DNA from: CBIFVZ01 sp966185765
Lineage (GTDB): Bacteria > Pseudomonadota > Gammaproteobacteria > Enterobacterales > Enterobacteriaceae
Reading direction: 5' to 3'
Assembly: GCA_966185765.1 (NCBI GenBank)
Contig: CBIFVZ010000005.1
Location: 1 to 64,000 of the forward strand
DNA: 64,000 nucleotides
The position numbers and the translations under genes were made by a program. The stretch's first letter is position 1. Each line of letters opens with the position of its first letter. The notes beneath the pieces are model-generated. The model was given only the letters and a program-made list of their open reading frames with translations, did not search any database and was not told the origin of the DNA. Of this stretch, positions 33,429 through 43,262 are shown piece by piece.

Positions 33429-33467
33429 ACGTTTCATACAATTAACTCATGCTAAGGAATGCATAGT
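33429..33467 (+). repeat. 5' leader shared by both autotransporter genes (copy 1)
   Basis: ACGTTTC, then TACAATTAAC, then GCTAAGGAATGCATA, directly before ATG 33468. The same elements in the same order precede the second autotransporter at 39132-39169. TACAAT (33437-33442) is a possible -10. AAGGA is the ribosome binding site. Confidence 0.8.
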
Positions 33468-36400
33468 ATGTTGCGGAAAACTCGTGACCCATCCCCTTAC
33501 AACGTGTTTGTCGGAATGTGTCTGATGATATTACCTGCTGCACCAGTACTGGCTGGCGTAGCGGATAATAACGCTCAGGGGATCATATCCACAAAGGATG
33601 CTGCCCCGGACACCGCTGCTAAAAACAGTAATACCGCCAAAACGAACGGTAAGTTTCTCGCGTCCAGTAGTCCGGCAAAGAACGCTCCACTGACCGGCTC
33701 TGGCCGGAAAAGTATGCTGGCACCACAGGCTACCTCTCCGGCAGCGGCATCAGTGTCAGAGCGCACTTCCATGCTTAATACGCCAAATCGTGCCACGCCA
33801 GCAGCTTCAGGGGCGAGCCACCTTCTGGCGCGAAAGAACAAAATGCTGTTCGCCAACCCACAAAGTATTAATGATGGCAATAAGGCAGTAGCGCCTCAGA
33901 CAGCCACACGCGGCGGTAATACCTCTGGTTTGCTCACGCCTCGGGATAACAGTGCCGTTACACTTACCCAAAGTAAAGCACCGCTAACCGGCTCAGGTAT
34001 GCTGGTAGGTAAAAAGCCCAGCGCTGCACCGGCGACTACAGGTGCAAATAAGGTCCTGGCAGGTTCCCGCGTGGTTTTCACAGAGGATACGGACAATGGC
34101 GCCGTTACCTCTGCTACGGGCGACACATCAACCACGAAACGCTCATCGTTTCTGGTAAAAGATAAAAATGCTCCTGCCCTCGCCTCCCGCCACAGTGAGA
34201 CCCCTGCGGGAAAAAATGCTCGCGGCGTGTTCACTTCAGGCGAGACCAGCTCGCACCAGAATGGGCTGGTTATCACCGTGGACGATGACAGCGCCGTGGG
34301 TGCAACAACGGCCACGGCAAAGACCAACCCACTGACCAATGCCAGCGCAACAGCGTCTGAATCTAGTGCTCCGGGTGTGTTTGCAACAAGTAACGTCGCG
34401 ACAACCGGCGTATTCACAACGGATAAGCTCCTCACACGTGTTAATAAACAAACTGATACGGCTTTCTTAACGAAAAACCCTACCCCAGCTAACGCCACAG
34501 GTACAACGGGTCTTTTCGCCAGTAAAACCAGTACAGCTGGCTCACACGGCGTGACAGTAACGATGAGTGATACAGCGCCTACCGTTGCGTCGCCTGGCGC
34601 CAATACCGTGGCGCTGTCTGAGACTGTTTCAGCCCCAGCCAGCAACGCCAGTGCAACTGCAGCAAGTACGACTAAAAGAACAAGCATCTCAGTTTCCACC
34701 AGTGAAGAGGGAATGCCTGGCTTTTATCCTGCGCCCGGTTCTGTGACCTTGACGACGAGTTCAATCACTACCTCCGGTGACGGTGGAACCGGGATTTTTT
34801 CCGCAGAGGGAAGTGATATAACGGTGGACACGAGCGTTATCGCCACCGCTGGTCTGGGTGCTGCTGGCGTTTCTGCCGTAACGGGTGCCATTGCGGTGAG
34901 CGAGAGTGCAATCGCGACTGCGGGTGACGGTAGCGCCGGGGTTTTCTCGTCTGATGCAGGCACAGTGAGTGTGACCCGTTCCGCTGTTGCCACTGCAGGC
35001 GAGGGTGCCGCAGGCGTCGCGGCCATTGCCGGTTCCGCTTCACTGGAAAATAGCACGGTGAGGACCATCGGGACGGAAAGCGCGGGGATTTTCGCAATAG
35101 CCTCTGGTACGGTGAGTTCGACTAATACCACCATCACCACATCTGGCGATCATGCCCACGGTGTGTTTACCAATAACGGCTCAGTCACGCTTAGCGGGGG
35201 ATCCCTAACCACTCACGGCGCGCAGAGCGCCGGGATCGTCTCCGAAACCGCAGGCACCGTGACGGCAAGTAACACTTCATTGATCACGACCGGTGAGAAC
35301 GCCAGTGGCGTAACTGCTGACAGTGGCCTCATTACACTTGCCGATAGCGCAATACAGACCAGCGGCGCGGCCAGTAGCGGGATGCTCTCTACCTCTACGG
35401 GCACAGTTAACGCGACTAACACTACGGTAATCACTACTGGCGAAAACGCCAGCGGGGTTTCTGCTGATAACGGGGCCATCGTGCTGACCGACAGTTCCGT
35501 GAACACTCGTGGCAGCGCCAGCGCAGGGATTTTCTCTGCCTCGGCAGGCTCGGTGACCGCAACTAACGCCACTATTGTGACCACCGGTGCCAACGCCAGC
35601 GGCGTTTCTGCCGACAACGGGGCTGTCATGCTCACCGACAGTTCGGTGAACACCCGCGGCAACGCCAGCCACGGGATTTTCTCCGCTGCGGCAGGCTCGG
35701 TTACGGCTGCTAATACCACGATTATCGCCAGTGGCAATAATGCTAACGGCGTACTGGCTGACAACGGTAGCGTCACGCTGACTGACAGTTCAGTCAACAC
35801 CCGCGGCAACGCCAGTAACGGGATTTTCTCCGGTACGGCAGGTAACGTTAATGCGTCTAACACGACCATCCTCACCAGTGGCGAGAGTGCCAGGGGCGTT
35901 TTCGCTGACAATGGCAAGGTCACACTGACCGATAGCCTGGTCAATACCCGCAACACCGCCAGCGTGGGGATTTTCTCCGGTGGTAACGGTAGCGTTGATG
36001 CCACTAACACGACCATCCTGACGACCGGCGAGAAGGCCAGTGGCGTTTTTGCTGACAATGGCAAGGTCACACTGACCGATAGCCTGGTCAACACCCACAA
36101 CACAGCCAGCGTCGGGATTTTCTCTGGCAATGGCGGCAGTGTTGAAGCGACCGGTACCAATGTCACAACGGCGGGCGAAAACGCGCATGCGTTGTCGGTC
36201 AACCAGGGCGCGATCGGTATTAACAACGGTATGCTGAAAGCGGGCAATGGCGCAGGGATCTTCGCCACGGGTAACGATGCAGCTTTGCAAGCAGGAGAAG
36301 TGGCGCTGAATGCCGTGACCATTGACGCCGCGAAGTCTTCGGTACTGACTGAGGGCGGTATGCTCAATCTCAACGCCACAGGTACAACGTTCAACAGCGA

Positions 36401-38072
36401 TACCCGTCTCGTTCTGGATGTACGGGCTGATGCCACCAATCCGGAGAGTTACAGCAATGTTAATCTGAATGCTGACAGCAGCATGCTCAATGGTTCGCTG
36501 GTGTCAGACAACACACTGAACACCACTACGGTGTCATTAAGTAATAACAGTACCCTGACGGGCCGCAGTGAGAACATCTCTTCTGTTTCGCTCGACGGCA
36601 CAAGCCGCTGGTACATGACAGGCAATTCTGACGTACAGTCGCTGACCAATAACGGCACCATCATTTTCAGCGAACCAGGCAGTGGTGATGATAACGCACG
36701 GGCGGCCAACAGTGATTACAAGACACTGACGGTGAACGGCGATTATGCCGGTAATGGCGGTATGCTCGTCATGAACACCTTACTGGGCGGTGATGGTTCT
36801 CCAACAGATAAGTTGGTGGTCACAGGTGACGTTAAGGCAGGTGATACCAACGTCGCCATTAACAATATGGGTGGCAGTGGCGCCTGGACGGTTGACGGTA
36901 TTGAAGTGGTCAGCGTCGGCGGTACGTCTGAAGGTACTTTCACCAAATCGGGTCGTATTGTTGCGGGTGCCTATGATTACGAACTCGAAAAGGTCAATGA
37001 AAGTTGGTATCTGACGAATAAAGCGCCGGATGTCACTCCCCCTGATCCGGGTCCAGAGCCGGAGCCTGGCCCCGATCCAGAACCGGGTCCTGGCCCTGGT
37101 GAATCGCAGTACCGCCCGGAGACAGGTTCTTATCTGGCCAATATGCTGGCGGCAAACACCATGTTTGATCACCGCATGCAGGACAGACTTGGCGAAGGCA
37201 GCTATGCGCGTACCGCTGATGGCGAACGCGCTGACGGGATGTGGATGCGTCATGTCGGAAGCCATAACCGCTTCTATGATGAGTCAGGACAGCTGAAGGC
37301 CCGTACCAACCGCTATGTTTTGCAACTGGGTTACGATCTGGCGCAGTGGAGTTCCGATGCTGACGATCGCTGGCACGTAGGGATAATGGGAGGCTACGGT
37401 AACGCACAAAGCAACATCCGCTCAGCCCTCACCGGCTACCGCGCCGACAGCAAAGTTGAAGGCTACAGTGCTGGTATGTACGCCACCTGGGTTGAATCTG
37501 ACAGAGAAATATCAGGGGCCTATGTGGACGGCTGGGTGCTTTATAACTGGTTCCGTAACACCATCAACGGCGAACAACTGGCAACCGAGAAGTATGATTC
37601 CAAAGGCCTCACTGCCTCTGTAGAAGCGGGTTACACCGTACAAATGACTCAGGGCGAGCGCGTAAGCAGCTGGCTACAGCCGAAAGCGCAGTTAACCTGG
37701 CTGGGCGTGCGTGCTGACAACCACCGTGAACAGAATGGCACCTGGGTTAGCGATGAGACTGACGGAATGTTAAGAAGTCGCCTCGGTGTACGTACTTACC
37801 TCAAAGGCTACAGCGAACTGGATGAAAACACCGATCGCGAGTTCCAGCCGTTTGTTGAAGCTAACTGGCTGCACAACTTTGGCGACTACAGCGTCAAGAT
37901 GGATGATGTCACCAACAGTATCGCAGGCAATAAAAACATCGGTGAACTGAAGCTCGGTGTGGAAGGCAGACTTGCCGACGATTTCACCATGTGGGGTAAC
38001 GTTGCTCAGCAGGTAGGTAGTGCAGGTTATTCTGATACCAGCGCGGTGTTTGGTACGCGTGTTAATTTCTGA
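33468..38072 (+). CDS. Large AIDA/MisL-type autotransporter adhesin 1
   Basis: 1534-residue type Va autotransporter. Signal peptide (residues about 14-30, VGMCLMILPAAPVLA). Residues about 35-420 are a Ser/Thr/Ala-rich low-complexity region with loosely repeated patches such as LTGSG, GVFTS and GVFAT. From about 440 to 930 lie ten near-exact 49-residue repeats, two beta-helix coils each (pattern GIFS..AGSVTA.NTTI.T.G.NASGV.ADNG). A linker region (LTVNGDYAGNGG) and a Pro-rich hinge (PEPGPDPEPGPGPG) follow. The C-terminal barrel of about 300 residues ends in Phe (FGTRVNF), as BAM substrates do. ATG 33468 has AAGGA nine bases before it. ATG 33459 is too close to it. MarT-like control is plausible. 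Confidence 0.92.
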   Translation: MLRKTRDPSPYNVFVGMCLMILPAAPVLAGVADNNAQGIISTKDAAPDTAAKNSNTAKTNGKFLASSSPAKNAPLTGSGRKSMLAPQATSPAAASVSERTSMLNTPNRATPAASGASHLLARKNKMLFANPQSINDGNKAVAPQTATRGGNTSGLLTPRDNSAVTLTQSKAPLTGSGMLVGKKPSAAPATTGANKVLAGSRVVFTEDTDNGAVTSATGDTSTTKRSSFLVKDKNAPALASRHSETPAGKNARGVFTSGETSSHQNGLVITVDDDSAVGATTATAKTNPLTNASATASESSAPGVFATSNVATTGVFTTDKLLTRVNKQTDTAFLTKNPTPANATGTTGLFASKTSTAGSHGVTVTMSDTAPTVASPGANTVALSETVSAPASNASATAASTTKRTSISVSTSEEGMPGFYPAPGSVTLTTSSITTSGDGGTGIFSAEGSDITVDTSVIATAGLGAAGVSAVTGAIAVSESAIATAGDGSAGVFSSDAGTVSVTRSAVATAGEGAAGVAAIAGSASLENSTVRTIGTESAGIFAIASGTVSSTNTTITTSGDHAHGVFTNNGSVTLSGGSLTTHGAQSAGIVSETAGTVTASNTSLITTGENASGVTADSGLITLADSAIQTSGAASSGMLSTSTGTVNATNTTVITTGENASGVSADNGAIVLTDSSVNTRGSASAGIFSASAGSVTATNATIVTTGANASGVSADNGAVMLTDSSVNTRGNASHGIFSAAAGSVTAANTTIIASGNNANGVLADNGSVTLTDSSVNTRGNASNGIFSGTAGNVNASNTTILTSGESARGVFADNGKVTLTDSLVNTRNTASVGIFSGGNGSVDATNTTILTTGEKASGVFADNGKVTLTDSLVNTHNTASVGIFSGNGGSVEATGTNVTTAGENAHALSVNQGAIGINNGMLKAGNGAGIFATGNDAALQAGEVALNAVTIDAAKSSVLTEGGMLNLNATGTTFNSDTRLVLDVRADATNPESYSNVNLNADSSMLNGSLVSDNTLNTTTVSLSNNSTLTGRSENISSVSLDGTSRWYMTGNSDVQSLTNNGTIIFSEPGSGDDNARAANSDYKTLTVNGDYAGNGGMLVMNTLLGGDGSPTDKLVVTGDVKAGDTNVAINNMGGSGAWTVDGIEVVSVGGTSEGTFTKSGRIVAGAYDYELEKVNESWYLTNKAPDVTPPDPGPEPEPGPDPEPGPGPGESQYRPETGSYLANMLAANTMFDHRMQDRLGEGSYARTADGERADGMWMRHVGSHNRFYDESGQLKARTNRYVLQLGYDLAQWSSDADDRWHVGIMGGYGNAQSNIRSALTGYRADSKVEGYSAGMYATWVESDREISGAYVDGWVLYNWFRNTINGEQLATEKYDSKGLTASVEAGYTVQMTQGERVSSWLQPKAQLTWLGVRADNHREQNGTWVSDETDGMLRSRLGVRTYLKGYSELDENTDREFQPFVEANWLHNFGDYSVKMDDVTNSIAGNKNIGELKLGVEGRLADDFTMWGNVAQQVGSAGYSDTSAVFGTRVNF
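34791..36254 (+). repeat. Tandem array of 147-bp repeats within autotransporter 1
   Basis: The marker GGGATTTTCTC or a close variant recurs at 34791, 34938, 35085, 35232, 35379, 35526, 35673, 35820, 35967 and 36114, each exactly 147 bp apart. A last degenerate unit starts at 36255, after 141 bp. Each unit encodes 49 residues. The central and distal units (from about 35379) are most alike, which suggests recent expansion. Confidence 0.93.
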
Positions 38073-38105
38073 TACGTCGCCTTGCTGGGCGTAAATCATG
38101 TGTGG

Positions 38106-38136
38106 GGCCAGAACGCGCTGCGTTCTGGCCTTTTTT
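38106..38136 (+). terminator. Intrinsic terminator of autotransporter 1
   Basis: A perfect 11-bp stem GGCCAGAACGC (38106-38116) / GCGTTCTGGCC (38120-38130) with a three-base loop, then TTTTTT. The same hairpin design ends the second autotransporter. Confidence 0.95.
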
Positions 38137-39131
38137 GCCACTGGCTGTCTGCACGCTGCCCTGACACGTTTTATTGCCTGAATGCTCATCTCTCAAATAA
38201 GAGGCTTTACCGTCTAACACCATGCTCATTTTCTGTTACATGAATACGCCTGCCTTACCAGATGGCAAAGCACGGATGAAATCATTTTTCACTTGTGAGT
38301 TAATCTTCATGTATTAAAATGCTGCCGACCGTTTTTATGGCGATTCTTTCCCACAGGCAACGTCACTCGACGTCAGAAAACCACACCCTCAGGCGTTACA
38401 ATATAAGCGCGTTGAGAAGCGCTCAGTGTAATTAGTAAGTACTGCAATACACGCTGGGTATTATCTTAGCGTGTACATGTGTTATTCCATGCTGTAACTA
38501 GAGAATAATGCCCTGATGGATATAACATCACAGCATGTCATCCTCATACGAGGAAATAGTCCTGTAGACCACCCGAGCTGACAGCGCCGAGATATTGTGA
38601 ATGACGTACTGACAGGTTTCGGTGTACTGCGCGCTTACAGGAGGAGGGAAAAGGCTCGGTTGTGCTGCATAAAACAAGAATTATCGCCTGAAAAATAGAT
38701 TAATCCCATAAATCAATCCATTAGCATCCAGAAATAACTAACGCATTCAATCAGATTTAATTCCTGAAGAAGCAGATAACTCACTCAATAACAATACTAA
38801 TACGCACTAAAAAGGCTTATGCTGCCAGTGAATACTATGAAGGATGATGTAAAAGGTTCTGTTATTTCCGAAGCCTTAAGGAAATACCGTTCAATACGCT
38901 ATTGAATACCCCTGCCGTATATTCACCTCCCTGAAAACCAAAGAGACGCGATAAATCCTAATTATTTTCTCGGAAAAATCCGCATTGGTAGCAATTGATA
39001 TATGCAGACTAATAAAAATCCTTACGCTATACTTTAGCGTGAAGCTCATATAGAAACTTACAGGCTGTGCAAAAACCTCATCGTTAATTACGGACAGCTC
39101 AGGCTGGCGATGTTGTGCATACCTGTATTTA
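38137..39131. other. Intergenic stretch between the two autotransporter genes
   Basis: About 1 kb, AT-rich, without a gene. It includes an 8-bp perfect inverted repeat TACACGCT/AGCGTGTA (38448-38455 and 38468-38475) that could be an operator. Its length suggests a complex control region for the second adhesin. Confidence 0.5.
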
Positions 39132-39169
39132 ACGTTTCGTACAATTAACCAACGCTAAGGAATGCATAT
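39132..39169 (+). repeat. 5' leader shared by both autotransporter genes (copy 2)
   Basis: ACGTTTCGTACAATTAACC followed by GCTAAGGAATGCATAT before ATG 39170. It is nearly identical to 33429-33467. TACAAT is at 39140-39145. AAGGA lies at normal distance from the start. Confidence 0.8.
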
Positions 39170-42100
39170 ATGTCGCGGAAAATTCGCGCCCCCTTCGCTT
39201 ATAATCGCCTGGCTCTACTGTGTTTAATGGCACTCCCTGCGTCGCAGGCACTGGCTCTTGAATCAACCGGTGGCTCTACTGTATATGTAAGTGATGATGT
39301 CTTCTCAAGTGGAGTTGGTGATTACCCACTTTACGCCTCTGGCGCAAACAGCGTACTTGAAACCGATTCTGAATATCTAAGGTTTGAAAGCACTAACAAC
39401 TTTACCTCAGTGGCAATGGCCATTGATGGTGGCGCACTGGTGGTGGGTGGAAGTGCTACACTTGCAGGCAGCGGCAGCACGGCTGATACGGTATCTCTCA
39501 ATAACGGCTCTTTGACCGCCACAGATGTCACAATAACCTCATCAGGCACAGGCTCCTGGGGAATCAATGCCGAAAATGGTGCAAAAATATCTCTGGATAA
39601 CACAGAGGTTAACGCGTCTGGCTCCTCAACCGGCGGTGTTTTACTGGGTAACAACAGCATATTGACCGCAAACGCGAAATCAAAAATTACAGCATCAGAT
39701 AAAGCAATTGCTCTACAACTCAAAGCCGACAGTACGGATAGTAAAGCAAAAGCAGAATTAACTGACACGACGGTGATATCTCAAAACAACAGTGCTATCA
39801 ACGTTGAAAATGGCAACCTGAATATTACCGGTGGTGCTGTAAGCAGCACTGGTGAAAACAGCAATGCTATTAATGCTGGCGCGGGTGCCATGATAACGGC
39901 CACTAGCGCCAGAATTACAACGCAGGGTAATGGCAGCGATGCCATACGAGTGAGCGGAACCGATTCCAATGTAACGGTAGTGGACTCCACGTTATCTACT
40001 AGCGGAACCACTGCTCACGTTATTAATAATCAGGATGGTGGAACTGTCCGGCTGGCTGGTGGTAGCGTCAAAACAACCAAATCAGAGTCTTACGGGCTGT
40101 TCACTGAAAATGCCACTACCACTGCCAGTGGTGTAGAAATTTCTACCAATGGCGATAGTTCAGTAGGGGTCTATGCTTCACGCCAGGGCTTTACCAACCT
40201 GACAAGTAACACTTCAATTAACACTGCCGGAGCCAACTCCACAGGCATAGTTTCTGGTACCGAGAGTTACATTGTTGCTAAAGATATAAGCGTTACAACA
40301 GAGGGTGCCAATGCAACAGCGGCACTGGCTGAGATGGGCACAGTTGAGACAGCAAACAGCGTATTCAAAACCAGCGGTGAAGGCAGCGTAGGCCTTAGCT
40401 CGACAGCAGGTAAGTTGACAGCTGACAGCGTTACCGTCACCACTGCCGGTGATAACGCCGCAGCGGCTTACGCCAGCCGTGGTTCTGTTACGCTGACCGG
40501 AACCACCTCCCTGGCTACTTCAGGCAAAGGTAGTGCTGGCATTTTCTCTGCCACTTCCGGTGTTGTGGATGCAACTGGCGTGACTATCAGCACCACTGGC
40601 GACAACGCTGCGGGCATTTTCTCCACGGCAACCGGTACAGTGACCGCAACCGACAGCAACATCACTACTACGGGCGCAGACGCTTATGCACTGTCCGTTA
40701 ACCAGGGTTCCATCAACGTTACCAACGGTACGCTGACCACTGGCGCTGCTGCTGGCATCTTCGCGACGGGCAATGACACCAACGCCGCTGCGGGTTCCGT
40801 CACGCTAAATACCGTGACCGTTGACGCCGCGCAGTCTTCCGTTTTGAGCCAGGGTGGTATGCTGGACGTCACCGCTACCGGCACCACGTTCAACAGTGCC
40901 ACCGGTCTGGTGCTGGACGTGCAGGCCGATGCAGCAGGCGTCAACAGCAATGTAAACCTGAAGGCTGACAGCAGCGTGCTCAACGGCTCGCTGGTATCCG
41001 ATAACGTGCTGAACACCTCTAACGTTACACTCAGCAACGGCAGTGCGCTTACCGGTTACAGCCAGAACATCTCTTCTATTGAGCTTGATAGCACCAGCAA
41101 CTGGAATATGACCGCTAACTCAGACGTCCAGTCACTGACCAACAACGGCACCATTACGTTCAACACCTCGACCAGCGGCGATGTCAAAACGCTGACCGTA
41201 AATGGCGACTACACCGGTAACGGCGGTAAGCTCATCATGAACACCCTGCTCGGTGATGACAGTTCGCCGACGGATAAACTGGTGGTGACAGGTAACGTCA
41301 ACCCGGGTGATACCCTGGTCAGCATTAACAATCTCGGCGGCAGTGGCGCATATACGGTTGAAGGTATTCAGGTTGTCAGCGTCGGTGGTACTTCCGAAGG
41401 TACCTTTACCAAGTCTGGCCGTATTGTCGCGGGTGCGTATGATTACAATCTCGAGAAGATTAACGAAAGCTGGTATCTGACCAATAAAGCGCCGGAAGTA
41501 ACCGATCCGGAGCCAAACCCGGAACCAACTCCTGAGCCTAATCCCGAGCCAAACCCGCAACCGAATCCTGAGCCAAACCCGGAGCCTAATCCTGAGCCGA
41601 ACCCGGAACCGAATCCTGAGCCAACCCCTGAACCCGGTCCTGGCATTGGTGAATCGCAATACCGTCCGGAAACCGGTTCTTACCTGGCCAACATGCTGGC
41701 GGCAAACACTATGTTTGATCACCGCATGCAGGACAGACTCGGTGAAGGCGGCTATGCGCGCAGCGCTGATGGCGCGCACGCCGATGGCCTGTGGATGCGC
41801 CACGTTGGCAGCCACAACCGCTTCTATGATGAGTCAGGACAGCTGAAAGCCCGTACCAACCGCTACGTCCTGCAGCTGGGCGTGGATTTGGCTGAGTGGA
41901 GTTCTGACGGCTATGACCGCTGGCACGTGGGGGTAATGGGCGGTTACGGTAACGCACAGAGCAACATTCGCTCTGAGTTGACCGGCTACCGCGCCGACAG
42001 CAAAGTCGAAGGTTACAGCGCTGGTGTGTACGCCACCTGGGTCGAGTCTGAGAAAGACATGTCCGGTGCTTATGTAGACAGCTGGGTGCTGTATAACTGG

Positions 42101-42622
42101 TTCCGTAACACCATCAACGGTGAGAATCTGGCAACCGAGAAATACGACTCAAAAGGCTTCACCGCGTCACTGGAAGCAGGTTATACCGTACCGATGACCC
42201 AGGGCGAACGCGTAAGCAGCTGGTTACAGCCGAAAGTACAGTTGACCTGGATGGATGTGGGTGCTGATAACCACCGTGAACACAACGGCACCTGGGTGAC
42301 CGATGACACTGACGGGATGTTAAGAAGCCGCGTCGGTGTACGTGCTTACCTCAAAGGCCACAGCGAGCTGGATAACAATACGGGTCGCGACTTCCAGCCG
42401 TTTGTTGAAGCTAACTGGCTGCATAACTTTAGCGACTACAGCGTCAAGATGGATGACGTCACCAACAATATCGCGGGCGATAAAAACGTCGGTGAGCTGA
42501 AGCTTGGCGTGGAAGGTAAGATGGCCAATGACTTCACCATGTGGGGCAACGTCGCTCAGCAGGTGGGTAGCGCAGGTTATTCTGACACCACGGTTATGTT
42601 TGGTGCACGCGTTAACTTCTGA
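39170..42622 (+). CDS. AIDA/MisL-type autotransporter adhesin 2
   Basis: 1150-residue paralogue of the preceding gene. Signal peptide (LALLCLMALPASQALA). The beta-helix passenger (about 30-760) has degenerate coils, clearest near GIFSATSGVVDATGVTI. A long hinge of repeated PEPN units spans about 780-824. The C-terminal barrel starts near ESQYRPETGSYLANM and ends FGARVNF. From about residue 505 onward it is nearly the same protein as autotransporter 1, whereas the first 450 residues are unrelated in detail. It has the same start context and terminator as copy 1. Likely a surface adhesin. The ligand is unknown. Confidence 0.92.
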   Translation: MSRKIRAPFAYNRLALLCLMALPASQALALESTGGSTVYVSDDVFSSGVGDYPLYASGANSVLETDSEYLRFESTNNFTSVAMAIDGGALVVGGSATLAGSGSTADTVSLNNGSLTATDVTITSSGTGSWGINAENGAKISLDNTEVNASGSSTGGVLLGNNSILTANAKSKITASDKAIALQLKADSTDSKAKAELTDTTVISQNNSAINVENGNLNITGGAVSSTGENSNAINAGAGAMITATSARITTQGNGSDAIRVSGTDSNVTVVDSTLSTSGTTAHVINNQDGGTVRLAGGSVKTTKSESYGLFTENATTTASGVEISTNGDSSVGVYASRQGFTNLTSNTSINTAGANSTGIVSGTESYIVAKDISVTTEGANATAALAEMGTVETANSVFKTSGEGSVGLSSTAGKLTADSVTVTTAGDNAAAAYASRGSVTLTGTTSLATSGKGSAGIFSATSGVVDATGVTISTTGDNAAGIFSTATGTVTATDSNITTTGADAYALSVNQGSINVTNGTLTTGAAAGIFATGNDTNAAAGSVTLNTVTVDAAQSSVLSQGGMLDVTATGTTFNSATGLVLDVQADAAGVNSNVNLKADSSVLNGSLVSDNVLNTSNVTLSNGSALTGYSQNISSIELDSTSNWNMTANSDVQSLTNNGTITFNTSTSGDVKTLTVNGDYTGNGGKLIMNTLLGDDSSPTDKLVVTGNVNPGDTLVSINNLGGSGAYTVEGIQVVSVGGTSEGTFTKSGRIVAGAYDYNLEKINESWYLTNKAPEVTDPEPNPEPTPEPNPEPNPQPNPEPNPEPNPEPNPEPNPEPTPEPGPGIGESQYRPETGSYLANMLAANTMFDHRMQDRLGEGGYARSADGAHADGLWMRHVGSHNRFYDESGQLKARTNRYVLQLGVDLAEWSSDGYDRWHVGVMGGYGNAQSNIRSELTGYRADSKVEGYSAGVYATWVESEKDMSGAYVDSWVLYNWFRNTINGENLATEKYDSKGFTASLEAGYTVPMTQGERVSSWLQPKVQLTWMDVGADNHREHNGTWVTDDTDGMLRSRVGVRAYLKGHSELDNNTGRDFQPFVEANWLHNFSDYSVKMDDVTNNIAGDKNVGELKLGVEGKMANDFTMWGNVAQQVGSAGYSDTTVMFGARVNF
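41507..41640 (+). repeat. Pro-Glu-Pro-Asn coding repeat (hinge)
   Basis: About 45 codons of alternating Pro-Glu-Pro-Asn/Thr, built from short near-identical units of 6-12 bp. The same place in autotransporter 1 has a shorter PEPGP hinge. Such tracts change length by slippage. Confidence 0.85.
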
Positions 42623-42654
42623 TAAACCGCTTTCACAGGTGTAAATCATCATAC

Positions 42655-42688
42655 GGGCCAGAGCGCAACGCGTTCTGGCCCTTTTTTT
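42655..42688 (+). terminator. Intrinsic terminator of autotransporter 2
   Basis: GGGCCAGAGCGC (42655-42666) pairs with GCGTTCTGGCCC (42670-42681), with one G-T pair and a three-base loop, followed by a run of T. Confidence 0.95.
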
Positions 42689-43262
42689 ACCACGACAAAT
42701 ACACTATCCGTCTTTCTCGTCCGACCAAAAAGCACAGTCCTCCTGCCGTAAGCGTAAACTACGCGCTAATCAGACTGGGCTGGCTGTGTATCTGCTACCG
42801 CACAACAAGCAATACCCGCTCAACCCGATCGCTTATTCCGCTTTTACGGCAAATATCGTGACAACCCACAGTTTCTTACTGAGGACGAGCGGTGCGACCA
42901 CCTGCCCGAGTATCCCTTCCAGACTGGAATAGTTAACCCAGGGTGGATGGACACATAATGACCGGACGTAACGCTAAACCGCTACGGTAAGTTGAGGATA
43001 TATCCGCATGAATATCACAGCACCCTGTGGCAACGACTGAGGACGTGCTGTGTCGGCACACTCTTAAAGCAACCTATCAGCGCAGGTCATTACTCAAGAA
43101 AGCGTCAACACTCAGCAGAAAAGCCGGGGTCCGGTTGTGCGAAACCTTACCCGGCCTTCATTCGTGAGAACCATGACCCGAGTGCGGGTTGAGACGCCTA
43201 TCTTTAGCCGCACGTGTCCTCGGGGGCCGCCGGTAGGCGCTTTTTAACAAGCTTATCGCTCA
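42689..43262. other. Intergenic stretch, no gene seen
   Basis: About 570 bp between convergent genes, with balanced composition. The open frame 42992-43192 has no recognisable motif. Near 43228-43245 a GC-rich segment followed by TTTTT looks like a worn terminator. It may be the remains of a lost gene. Confidence 0.45.

Noticed and set aside
32440..33458. Hidden Gly-Gly microcin precursor near the type I operon
   Set aside because: The only VGG-like short frame on the minus strand (near 32475-32510) is eight codons long, too short to be a precursor.
34791..36254. CRISPR-like regular repeats
   Set aside because: The 147-bp units are contiguous, coding and without spacers. They are protein repeats.
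33896..36439. Long antisense open frames (267 and 408 codons) under autotransporter 1
   Set aside because: They mirror the tandem repeats of the sense gene. Their repetitive Val/Leu/Ala-rich products and position are explained by the strong codon pattern of the adhesin gene.
42992..43192. 66-codon plus-strand open frame before the ABC ATPase
   Set aside because: No recognisable domain. It converges on the ATPase gene and ends near a worn terminator-like segment.
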